Below, one piece after another: positions 24,303-31,489 of a stretch of DNA of 31,489 bases. Each line of letters starts with the position of its first letter. Positions within the stretch are counted from its first letter, which is position 1. Under the pieces are notes generated by a model that worked only from the letters and a program-made list of their open reading frames with translations, did not search any database and was not told where the DNA came from. Source of the DNA: a virus; IMG/VR virus record IMGVR_UViG_3300042484_002329, positions 1 through 31,489 of that record, one strand, 5' to 3'. Both the position numbers and the translations under genes were made by a program.

Positions 24303-25544
24303 ATGATACGATTAAGAAAAATATTAAATGAGATACTACTAAAAGAAGGTGGTGCGTATGGACACATGGCACATCCGTTTGATACCGAAATTAACCTAAC
24401 TTTTGGTCAATTAAAGGATATAGTAAACCGTGCACTTGATGGTAATTTGGAATTGAGCAGAGAAAAAACAGATGGTCAGGCCCTAGCGGTTAGTTGGGTA
24501 GATGGTAGATTAGTTGCCGCAAGAAATAAAGGCCATTTGGCAAACAGAGGTGCCAACGCATTAGATATATCTGCTGTGGCTAGTAAATTTGCTGGTAGGG
24601 GTGAGTTGGAAAAAGCGTATAATTTTGCAATGCAAGACCTGACTAAGGCCATCAAAGCCCTATCTGAAAAACAAAGAGAGAAAATATTTAAGAACGGTGC
24701 GTGTTTTGTGAATCTGGAAGTGATTTACCCAACCTCAGTCAACGTAATACCATACGGACAACCCCTTTTAGTGTTTCATGGCACAATGGAATACGATGAA
24801 AGTGGTGTGGCAATAGGAGAAGACCCGCAAGCAGGAAGAATTCTGGCTGGAATGGTTAAACAAGTGGAACAAAACGTACAGAACAACTACACTATACAAG
24901 GCCCACCTGTATTAAAACTACCAAAATCACAAGACCTTTCATCTAAAAAGGGAAAATACTTGTCTGCGATATCAAAATTACAAAAAGAATTTGGTTTAGG
25001 GGATAACGCAGGGGTAGCCGAATATCATCAAGGTTGGTGGGCATCGTTCATAGATAAAAAATCACCAACTATTTTAGATAATAACACAAAAATTGGGTTA
25101 ATTAAACGTTGGGCGTTTGGTGAAAAGGGATTTCGTATTGATTCGAAGAATATTCCAGATGAAAAAACGTTAGAATGGGCTCAAAAAATTGATAAAGAAG
25201 ACCATAAAACAATTTCAAAAGATAATTTAATGAAATTTGAAGATATATTCTTAGGGGTGGGTGCGGAAGTACTATCATTTACATCATCAGTATTAACAGT
25301 AAATCCAGATGCAGCAGTGAGGGATATGAAAAAACGATTAGACCAAACTATAAAGGATGTACAATCAAGTGGAGACCCAAAAAAGATTGAAAAATTAAAA
25401 TTAGAACTAAAACGATTAAATGCAATCGGAGGCCCATCTAAAATTGTACCGATTGAGGGAATTGTTTTTGTATATAATGGAAATACGTTGAAACTAACTG
25501 GAAGTTTTGCAAGTCTTAATCAGTTATTGGGAATATTTTATTAA
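24303..25544 (+). CDS. Nucleotidyltransferase of the DNA/RNA ligase fold
   Basis: A 413-aa protein with the ligase-superfamily motifs in order: motif I REKTDGQA (53-60, K55 as the nucleotidyl-lysine), then WVDGRLVAARNKGHL (65-79) with a motif Ia-like Arg, motif III CFVNLEVIYP (134-143), motif IV PIEGIVFVYNG (383-393) and motif V TLKLTGSF (395-402). About 240 residues separate motifs III and IV, including a coiled-coil-like charged segment, more than in a minimal T4 Rnl2-type ligase. The N-terminus IRLRKILNEILLKEGG has Leu-Asn-Glu and Leu-Lys-Glu sites as in head-targeting peptides. It follows the large protein after 11 bases. Adenylyltransferase chemistry is likely; whether it seals DNA or RNA, or modifies another substrate, is not visible. 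Confidence 0.7.
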   Translation: MIRLRKILNEILLKEGGAYGHMAHPFDTEINLTFGQLKDIVNRALDGNLELSREKTDGQALAVSWVDGRLVAARNKGHLANRGANALDISAVASKFAGRGELEKAYNFAMQDLTKAIKALSEKQREKIFKNGACFVNLEVIYPTSVNVIPYGQPLLVFHGTMEYDESGVAIGEDPQAGRILAGMVKQVEQNVQNNYTIQGPPVLKLPKSQDLSSKKGKYLSAISKLQKEFGLGDNAGVAEYHQGWWASFIDKKSPTILDNNTKIGLIKRWAFGEKGFRIDSKNIPDEKTLEWAQKIDKEDHKTISKDNLMKFEDIFLGVGAEVLSFTSSVLTVNPDAAVRDMKKRLDQTIKDVQSSGDPKKIEKLKLELKRLNAIGGPSKIVPIEGIVFVYNGNTLKLTGSFASLNQLLGIFY

Positions 25545-25599
25545 AATATTAGTTTTGGCATATGTATAGGTAGTTAAAATAAAAACCTAATATATAATA

Positions 25600-26259
25600 A
25601 TGACAAAGGAATTCCAAAAGAAATTTATGCATCCAACTCGTAGAAAGTTGGTAGATATGGTTATGACTGGTGGGGAATATGAAACAAACACAACAATTGG
25701 TTATACTCCTGCAGTTATAGAAAGAAAAGTTGGGGATGTTTGGGAAGATGAATATCACCGATATGAAAAAAAAGAAGGATATACTGTAACAACCTCAAAA
25801 AACTCTGAAGCATTTGATGAAATACGAAAATGGAAGGCTTCACAATCACAATGCAAAAACTCAAATTGCAATACTATAAAATTTACCCCTGCACATAAAA
25901 AACTTATTCAAAAAACTGGTTACTGTGCAAACTGTCTAGCAGAAATTGAAACTAACATAAAAACAAGCGATGCATGGGAGGCATATGAGGATTATAAAAT
26001 ATACACTCGTATGTTGATTGATGGAAAAGTTAGGTTAGAGGAATTACATCAGGCACTTAGCGAAATCAAACCGTATTATGAATATATGAATGAAGATGGT
26101 AGTACTGAAAAATGGGAACTGCCAAAACCAATAGATGAAATTAAAGCAGAGATGCAAGAAATGATTGATTACGGTACTGAAGAATTAAAAAAAGTTGAAG
26201 AATTCCGCAATAAATCATTTGAGATATTGAAAGAGAAGAATTGTGAACATTACGTGTAA
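25600..26259 (+). CDS. Cys-rich phage protein upstream of the terminase
   Basis: A 219-aa protein. C85-x4-C90 and C109-x2-C112 (QCKNSNC and GYCANC) form a probable zinc-ribbon. The N-terminus (FQKKFMHPTRRKLVDMV, 5-21) is basic and helical, and the C-terminal 70 residues are highly charged and coiled-coil-like. In T4 the gene before gp17 encodes the small terminase gp16, so a DNA-recognition role in packaging is suggested by position, but I see no clear small-terminase helix-turn-helix signature. It lies 12 bases before the terminase gene and is probably co-transcribed with it. A weak AT-rich element (TAATATATAATA) precedes the start directly. Confidence 0.65.
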   Translation: MTKEFQKKFMHPTRRKLVDMVMTGGEYETNTTIGYTPAVIERKVGDVWEDEYHRYEKKEGYTVTTSKNSEAFDEIRKWKASQSQCKNSNCNTIKFTPAHKKLIQKTGYCANCLAEIETNIKTSDAWEAYEDYKIYTRMLIDGKVRLEELHQALSEIKPYYEYMNEDGSTEKWELPKPIDEIKAEMQEMIDYGTEELKKVEEFRNKSFEILKEKNCEHYV

Positions 26260-26271
26260 ACGAAATTACTT

Positions 26272-27855
26272 ATGGCAACTACCTCGTTAAAAGATATAAT
26301 AAAATTAGAATACCAACGGTGTGCTAGTGACCCAATCTACTTTATGAAAAAGTATTGTATGATTCAGCATCCGGTTCGTGGTAAAATTCCATTTTATTTA
26401 TATCCGTTTCAGGAAGATACTCTTACTGAATTTAAGAAAAACCGATATAATATCGTATTAAAATCACGCCAAACAGGTATATCAACTTTAACCGCAGGAT
26501 TTTCCTTATGGAAGATGTTATTTAATCAAGATTTTAACGTATTAGTAATCGCTACTAAACAAGAAGTTGCTAAGAACCTTGTAACAAAGGTTAGAGTAAT
26601 GAATCAGTATTTGCCCAGTTGGTTAAAACAAACAACAGTTGAGGACAACAAATTATCACTTAGATATTCAAATGGTTCGCAAATCAAAGCAACATCTGCA
26701 GCAGGTGATGCAGGTCGTTCCGAAGCCCTATCACTTTTAGTATTTGATGAGGCAGCGTTCATTGATAGTATTGAGGAAATTTGGATTTCTGCACAATCTA
26801 CACTTTCAACGGGTGGTAATGCGATTATTCTTTCTACTCCTAATGGTGTGGGTAATTTTTTCCATAGAACATGGGTTGGTGCGGAAGAAGATAGAAACGG
26901 ATTTAACACAATTCGATTACATTGGACAGTACATCCAGAAAGAGACCAATCATGGAGAGATGAACAAGAAATCCTACTCGGACCAAAAGGTGCTGCACAG
27001 GAATGCGATTGTGATTTTGTTTCATCCGGAGATACGGTGATAGACCCACAACTACTTACTTTCTATAAAGAAACATTTGTACAAGAACCCATAGAAAAAA
27101 CTGGGTTTGATGGAAACCTTTGGAAATGGGAATATCCAAACTATAATCAGGCATATATGGTTGTTGCCGATGTTGCAAGAGGGGATGGTGCGGATTATTC
27201 TACTGCACAAGTAATTGATATCGCAAATTCTAGTCAAGTTGCGGAATATAAAGGTAAGTTGGATACAAAAGATTTTGGAAATTTCTTAGTATCACTTGCT
27301 ACCGATTATAATGAGGCCCTTTTAGTGATTGAAAATGCTAATATAGGATGGGCAGTAATACAACAAGTAATTGATAGAGGGTATAAAAATTTATTCTATA
27401 TGAGTAAAGATTTAAAATATGTGGATGTAGCACATCAAATGTCTAATAAATTTAGGGCAGAAGAACGTGGTATGGTTGCTGGGTTCTCCACGACCTCTAA
27501 GACACGTCCATTGATTATATCTAAGTTAGACGATTATTTAAGAGAAAAATCGTTTACAGTCCGGTCAAATCGTTTAATAGATGAATTATTCACATTTATA
27601 TGGAATGGAAATCGTGCAGAGGCAATGAGGGGATATAATGATGACTTGGTCATGGCCCTATCAATTGGATTATGGGTTAGAGATACCGCACTTCGTTTAA
27701 GACAAGAAGGAATTGATTTAACAAAACAGACATTGGGTGGAATAAACCAAAGTGTAACTGATATTGGTGGGTTCGGTGGTAATTCCACATTTGATACAAA
27801 TCCGTGGCAAATGCAGGTGGGTGGACAGAGTGAAGACCTAACATGGTTACTCTAA
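26272..27855 (+). CDS. Terminase large subunit (gp17-like)
   Basis: A 527-aa packaging motor. ATPase: KSRQTGIST (64-72) is the Walker A of gp17 type, LLVFDEAAFI (155-164) the Walker B with catalytic Glu, and IILSTPNG (185-192) the coupling motif. Nuclease: VVADVARGDGADYS (297-310) supplies the first metal acids, LLVIENANIGW the second and YNDDLVMALSIG the last, the RNase H-like set of headful terminases. Length is close to T4 gp17 (610 aa) but lacks its N-terminal extension. It acts at the portal during DNA packaging. The start is TTATGG with no Shine-Dalgarno. Position two genes before the portal fits the T4-like head module. Confidence 0.95.
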   Translation: MATTSLKDIIKLEYQRCASDPIYFMKKYCMIQHPVRGKIPFYLYPFQEDTLTEFKKNRYNIVLKSRQTGISTLTAGFSLWKMLFNQDFNVLVIATKQEVAKNLVTKVRVMNQYLPSWLKQTTVEDNKLSLRYSNGSQIKATSAAGDAGRSEALSLLVFDEAAFIDSIEEIWISAQSTLSTGGNAIILSTPNGVGNFFHRTWVGAEEDRNGFNTIRLHWTVHPERDQSWRDEQEILLGPKGAAQECDCDFVSSGDTVIDPQLLTFYKETFVQEPIEKTGFDGNLWKWEYPNYNQAYMVVADVARGDGADYSTAQVIDIANSSQVAEYKGKLDTKDFGNFLVSLATDYNEALLVIENANIGWAVIQQVIDRGYKNLFYMSKDLKYVDVAHQMSNKFRAEERGMVAGFSTTSKTRPLIISKLDDYLREKSFTVRSNRLIDELFTFIWNGNRAEAMRGYNDDLVMALSIGLWVRDTALRLRQEGIDLTKQTLGGINQSVTDIGGFGGNSTFDTNPWQMQVGGQSEDLTWLL

Positions 27856-27875
27856 TATATAAGGAATAAAAATTT

Positions 27876-27890
27876 TATATATATTTATAC
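27876..27890 (+). promoter_or_regulatory. Putative phage promoter element
   Basis: TATATATATTTATAC between the terminase and the gene at 27910, ending 19 bases before its ATG. It matches the element seen before other units. Confidence 0.5.
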
Positions 27891-27909
27891 CATATATGGG
27901 ACTAACACT

Positions 27910-28353
27910 ATGATAAAACTAACAACATTACATAAAGAAACCACCGATTTGGAAACTTTATACCAAAAAGGAGCTACTCCAATAGATACTCCATTAGATG
28001 ATATGGATTATGATGAATTAGATGTGGAAGATGAAGATGAAGAAGATTTCTTAAATTTTCTAAAAGCATATAAATTCGAACTTGCTGAAGCTGAATGTGA
28101 TTGTGTCTTTGAAGCAGAGTATCAGGGCAGGGAAGTTAAGTTGGGTAAACCAATGCAGGGAGATGTTAAAAAGTTTAAAGTCTATGTTAAAAACCCTAAG
28201 ACCGGTAAAGTTATTAAAGTAAATTTCGGCCAAAAGGGAATGAAAATCAGAAAATCAAATCCTGCTGCTAGAAAATCTTTTAGAGCACGAATGAATTGTG
28301 ATAATCCTGGCCCGAGAACAAAAGCAAACTATTGGTCTTGTAGAAAATGGTAA
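27910..28353 (+). CDS. Conserved small phage protein, DUF5872-like C-terminus
   Basis: A 147-aa protein with two halves. Residues 28-55 are almost all Asp/Glu; residues 70-147 are basic, with YQGREVKLGKPMQGDVKKFK and the block RKSFRARMNCDNPGPRTKAN followed by YWSCRKW. The last part is a pattern (F-R-A-R-x-x-C ... K-x-x-Y-W-S-C-R-x-W) I recognise from DUF5872-type proteins common in T4-like environmental phages. Two invariant-looking Cys and aromatic residues suggest a small metal-binding or nucleic-acid-binding fold. It lies between terminase and portal under its own promoter-like element, so a structural or head-assembly role is plausible but not shown. Confidence 0.7.
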   Translation: MIKLTTLHKETTDLETLYQKGATPIDTPLDDMDYDELDVEDEDEEDFLNFLKAYKFELAEAECDCVFEAEYQGREVKLGKPMQGDVKKFKVYVKNPKTGKVIKVNFGQKGMKIRKSNPAARKSFRARMNCDNPGPRTKANYWSCRKW

Positions 28354-28388
28354 ATATATAAAATAATAGATAACAAAAAACATAAATT

Positions 28389-30119
28389 ATGGTAGATACT
28401 ACATTTTTTGGTAGATTAAAAAAACTCTTTTCCGCTAAGGCAGTGGTTACTGTTGATGCAAGTGGAAAGAGAAAAGTTTTTGATGCCGATGAAAAGCAAC
28501 AAACCAACTTATCATCATTAAGAGATAGATATACGAAAATACAGAAATCTTTTTATGAACAAGCAGGTGGTGCACAATCAATGGCATACCAACAAGTACG
28601 TAGAGAAGTGTTCAGAGATTACGATGCAATGGATCAAGACCCAATCATCGCCTCTGCATTGGATATATATGCAGATGAATCAACTCTTAAAAATGAGTAT
28701 GGTGATATTTTGACTATTCGTTCTGATAATGAAAGAGTTCAAGAATTATTAGATAATTTATTCTATGATATATTAAACGTAGAATTTAATTTATGGCCAT
28801 GGGCTAGAAATATGTGTAAATACGGTGATTTCTTTTTGGGATTGGAAATTGCAGAAGGTAAAGGTATTGTAAACATCACACCATACTCACAATATAATAC
28901 AGAACGATTAGAAGGACAAGACCCGAATAATCCCAATATGGTTAAATTCAGAGTAATGGAAGACCCAATTGGTAAAGTTGAATATGATAACTTTGAAATG
29001 GCCCATTTCCGTTTATTATCTGATACTAACTGGCTACCATACGGTAAATCAATGATTGAAAATGGTAGAAGATTGTGGAAACAATTATCACTAATGGAAG
29101 ATGCGATGTTAATACATCGTATTATGAGAGCACCTGAAAAAAGAGTGTTCAAAATTGATATTGGTAATATAAATCCTACGGAAGTTGATAATTACATGCA
29201 AAGAATTATTAATAAAATGAAAAAAGTTCCTTTTGTTAATAAAGATACAGGTGATTACAACTTAAAATATAATATGCAAAATCTAACGGAAGATTTTTAT
29301 CTACCAGTAAGAGGAGGTGATAGTGGAACATCTATCGAGAACCTAGCAGGATTAGAATATGCATCGATTGAAGATATTGATTATCTAAAAGGAAAATTAT
29401 TTGCTGCCTTAAAAATACCTAAAGCATATTTGGGATATGATGAAAACGTAAATGGTAAAGCAACCCTTGCGGCAGAAGATGTTCGGTTTGCAAGAACAAT
29501 TGAGAGAATACAAAGAACCCTTGTTAGTGAATTAACTAAAATTGCAATCATTCACTTATATGGTAATGGTATAACTGATTCTGAAATGACAAATTTCGAA
29601 ATTGGTTTAGTTAATCCATCTACAATATACGAACAAGAAAAAGTAAACCTTTGGAGTGAAAAAATCCGTTTAGCAACTGATATGATGGCAACTAAAATGC
29701 TATCAAAGGATTGGATATACGAAAATATATTTAAATTATCAGAACAAGACCAGACAGTTCAACGAGGTAAAGTAGTTGAGGATATTAAAGATACATACCG
29801 TTACACTTCAATTGAAAATGATGGAAATGACCCTGCGAATCCACCACAACAAACGGATGTAGAAGAAAGTTTAGAAAATTTAAAAACTGAATTAAAAAAT
29901 AAGGGTGGTAGACCGAGAGAGGGAAATACATACGGTAAAGATAAACATCCATACGGTAGAGACCCGTTAGGTGATACCGAACGAACATCGAAAAGAAGTA
30001 GGACTTCCGAACAAAAAGCACAAAATTATATTAACGGAATTTCATCAAAACGGAAATATTTACACGAAGCCAAAGATATGTTAGACGAAACTAATATCAT
30101 CGATGACACACAAAATTAA
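28389..30119 (+). CDS. Portal protein (gp20-like)
   Basis: A 576-aa protein with the T4-type portal core: RDYDAMDQDPIIASALDIYA (76-95), LWPWARNMCKYGDFFLG (135-151), LPYGKSMIENGRRLWKQLSL (216-235) followed by EDAMLIHRIMRAPEKRVF, and LEYASIEDIDYLKGKLFAAL (322-341) continuing to KIPKAYLGY, the stem/crown-linking segment. The C-terminal 80 residues are hydrophilic and repetitive in charge (GGRPREGNTYGKDKHPYGRD) and differ from T4. It forms the dodecameric ring at the capsid vertex through which the terminase packages DNA. The start ATTATGG lacks a Shine-Dalgarno. Confidence 0.93.
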   Translation: MVDTTFFGRLKKLFSAKAVVTVDASGKRKVFDADEKQQTNLSSLRDRYTKIQKSFYEQAGGAQSMAYQQVRREVFRDYDAMDQDPIIASALDIYADESTLKNEYGDILTIRSDNERVQELLDNLFYDILNVEFNLWPWARNMCKYGDFFLGLEIAEGKGIVNITPYSQYNTERLEGQDPNNPNMVKFRVMEDPIGKVEYDNFEMAHFRLLSDTNWLPYGKSMIENGRRLWKQLSLMEDAMLIHRIMRAPEKRVFKIDIGNINPTEVDNYMQRIINKMKKVPFVNKDTGDYNLKYNMQNLTEDFYLPVRGGDSGTSIENLAGLEYASIEDIDYLKGKLFAALKIPKAYLGYDENVNGKATLAAEDVRFARTIERIQRTLVSELTKIAIIHLYGNGITDSEMTNFEIGLVNPSTIYEQEKVNLWSEKIRLATDMMATKMLSKDWIYENIFKLSEQDQTVQRGKVVEDIKDTYRYTSIENDGNDPANPPQQTDVEESLENLKTELKNKGGRPREGNTYGKDKHPYGRDPLGDTERTSKRSRTSEQKAQNYINGISSKRKYLHEAKDMLDETNIIDDTQN

Positions 30120-30136
30120 TCTAACTTATAATTTTT

Positions 30137-30149
30137 TATATTTATATAC
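30137..30149 (+). promoter_or_regulatory. Putative phage promoter element
   Basis: TATATTTATATAC in the 66-base gap after the portal gene, ending 36 bases before the ATG at 30186. This start has an AAGGA about 14 bases upstream (near 30172), one of the few Shine-Dalgarno-like sequences of the window. Confidence 0.5.
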
Positions 30150-30185
30150 AGAATTTTGAGTCTATCAAAATAAGGATTTAATAAA

Positions 30186-31058
30186 ATGAAGAAAATTAAA
30201 CATTCGAAATTTAAAAATACAGGTTTTCTATTCGAATTACTAACAAGACAAATCACGTTAGAGATACTGAATAATGCACCCGAAGAAAAAGCTAAAAAAA
30301 TAGTACAAGAATTTTTTGGTGGTAAAACAGAATTGGCAAAAGAATTGCGATTATTTAATTTACTAACAACCGAAAAGTATAACACTGAAAATAAAGCTGA
30401 AAAGTTTATTGATGCAATTATAGAAACCCGAACTAAACTTGATGAAACGAAATTATCGAGAGAAAAATATAATCTTGTAAAATCGATAAAAGAAAATTTC
30501 AATATTGAGCAATTTGTGGCATCTCCCGTTTCCAACTATAAAGTTTTGGCATCGGTTCATAAAATATTTGAAGCAAAAATTCAAGATGTAACTAATGTTA
30601 AAGATGTATTTGATGCAAAACTTACATTAGTAGAGCACGTATCAGCCACCGCAACTTCAGTTAAGAAAATTGAAGATAAGTTGATGGAAGACTATAAAAA
30701 ACAAGAAAAGGATTTACGATTACTTACCTATAAGATTTTAGTAGAAACTTTTAATAAAAAATATACAAATTTAAATAATGACCAAAAGGAATTATTAAGA
30801 GAGTTTATAAATAACGTAAACAACACTTCTAAATTTGGAGAATTTTACAATCTACAACTAAAAAAGGTTATTACTGAATTACACACATTACATTCCGAAG
30901 TTAATGATAAAATTACAAAAATAAAATTAAGAGAAACTATTAATGTATTGAAACAACAAAAAATTGGCAAAAAAATTACCGATGAACAGGTTTCTGCATT
31001 AATGCTAACTTATGAATTAATAAAGGAAATACAGAATGTCAAAAAAAGTAGATTATAA
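30186..31058 (+). CDS. Conserved phage protein in the head module, mostly helical
   Basis: A 290-aa, Lys/Glu-rich, almost wholly alpha-helical protein. The opening KKIKHSKFKNTGFLFELLTR (2-21) is a pattern I recall from T4-like marine phage proteins encoded near portal and prohead genes. The rest is long amphipathic helices with little aromatic content, as in scaffold or core proteins. In T4 the portal gene is followed by prohead core genes (67, 68) and the protease gene 21, so a prohead core role is suggested by position and composition only. It overlaps the next gene by 23 bases. Confidence 0.65.
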   Translation: MKKIKHSKFKNTGFLFELLTRQITLEILNNAPEEKAKKIVQEFFGGKTELAKELRLFNLLTTEKYNTENKAEKFIDAIIETRTKLDETKLSREKYNLVKSIKENFNIEQFVASPVSNYKVLASVHKIFEAKIQDVTNVKDVFDAKLTLVEHVSATATSVKKIEDKLMEDYKKQEKDLRLLTYKILVETFNKKYTNLNNDQKELLREFINNVNNTSKFGEFYNLQLKKVITELHTLHSEVNDKITKIKLRETINVLKQQKIGKKITDEQVSALMLTYELIKEIQNVKKSRL

Positions 31059-31489
31059 ATCATACATTGAAGAACTTATTAAAGAAGTTGAGGACGAATT
31101 AGATGAATCAACTGCAACCGGTAATGTAGATGGCTATCAAACACCATTTGCATTTTCTGGTAATAGGGCTAGAGATAAGAAAAAAGCACAATCAAATATT
31201 GATGTAACCGGTTATACCAAAGTTAAAGATATTGATGAAACAATAAACGAGGCTGAAAGAAATATTGTAAAAAAAGAAATAAATGCTATTTTTAAAAAGA
31301 ATCGTATAAAAAAAGTAGAATCATATAGTACTAGTGTAAGAGGTTTCCGTAAATATGAGGGAAGTGGGTATGAATATAATGGTGCAGGTTCGGTAAGTCT
31401 TATTAATATGAAACCAAATGTTGTTAAGGATTTAGCAAACCAAATGAAAGAAGCGGGTGTAATAGTAAAAGATGTTTATAGTAATGGCA
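31036..31489 (+). CDS. Conserved phage protein, N-terminal part (3' end outside window)
   Basis: An open frame from ATG 31036 to the window edge (151 codons, no stop). The start has AAAGGA about 8 bases upstream and lies inside the end of the previous gene. The N-terminus DYKSYIEELIKEVEDELDES is helical and contains Ile-x-Glu sites like a head-targeting propeptide. GYQTPFAFSGNRARDKKKAQ (35-54) is a block I recall from structural-region proteins of T4-like phages. The later part (SYSTSVRGFRKYEGSGY) is beta/loop-like. Function unknown; likely virion-associated from position. Confidence 0.65.
   Translation, partial: MSKKVDYKSYIEELIKEVEDELDESTATGNVDGYQTPFAFSGNRARDKKKAQSNIDVTGYTKVKDIDETINEAERNIVKKEINAIFKKNRIKKVESYSTSVRGFRKYEGSGYEYNGAGSVSLINMKPNVVKDLANQMKEAGVIVKDVYSNG

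Noticed and set aside
25545-25599. Possible terminator hairpin TAGGT...ACCTA between the ligase-like gene and the Cys-rich gene
   Set aside because: The stem has only five pairs with a long loop and no T-run follows.
30116-30535. Open frame of 139 codons on the - strand opposite the start of the gene at 30186
   Set aside because: It covers the promoter-like element and the 5' end of a conserved + strand protein, and its product shows no recognisable motif.
1-31489. tRNA genes, CRISPR arrays, insertion sequences, integrase or attachment sites
   Set aside because: No cloverleaf-like segments, regularly spaced repeats, transposase or integrase motifs or flanking inverted repeats were seen by eye; a tRNA or repeat-finding program was not available.

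Overview
The window is a strongly AT-rich segment of a large T4-like (myovirus-type) tailed-phage genome. Every convincing gene lies on the + strand. The right end carries head and packaging genes: a gp17-type large terminase, a gp20-type portal protein and several conserved phage proteins around them. The left edge is the C-terminus of a tail-fibre-like protein. I see no integrase, transposase, tRNA or CRISPR array. Most starts lack a Shine-Dalgarno sequence and sit in A/T-rich leaders, often as TTATGG. This fits a host such as the Bacteroidota, but it is an inference and not a proof of host.

Layout. 1-653: end of a tail-fibre-like protein. 696-20265: a roughly 19.6-kb glycan island in the middle of virion genes. 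It holds a GT-B glycosyltransferase, a methyltransferase, a GT-A glycosyltransferase, two tandem beta-1,4-galactosyltransferase-like (GT7) enzymes each split by an inserted LamG lectin-like domain, a free-standing LamG protein, two radical SAM enzymes, three paralogues of a GT10-like putative glycosyltransferase family, three NAD-dependent sugar epimerase/dehydratases, an RmlC-like 3,5-epimerase, the two halves of a split thiamine-diphosphate enzyme, an HAD phosphatase and a COG5610-like protein. 20262-24291: a 42-aa protein, then a nucleotidyltransferase and a large ParB-like protein that look like one gene broken at an A8 run. 24303-25544: a nucleotidyltransferase of the DNA/RNA ligase fold. 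25600-31489: a Cys-rich protein, terminase, a DUF5872-like protein, portal, and two further conserved phage proteins, the last one cut by the window edge.

Transcription units are suggested by a recurring element, about TATATTTATATAC, in the gaps before genes at 696, 1921, 3590, 6731 (weak), 16317, 20424, 27910 and 30186. Two copies (3545-3572 and 16276-16303) are identical over 28 bp. Between them, genes are packed with ATGA or TAATG junctions or short overlaps, as in operons.

Working model (inference): the island makes and modifies nucleotide sugars (the three SDR enzymes, the RmlC-like epimerase, perhaps the split ThDP enzyme and the radical SAM proteins) and transfers them with at least four recognisable glycosyltransferases plus three putative ones. 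The target may be phage virion proteins such as the adjacent fibre, or host surface glycans. The LamG insertion inside GT7 catalytic domains is the most unusual feature. Separately, the adenylyltransferase-like protein, the ligase-like protein and the last protein begin with short peptides rich in Leu/Ile-X-Glu, resembling T4 head-targeting sequences, so some may be packaged in the head.
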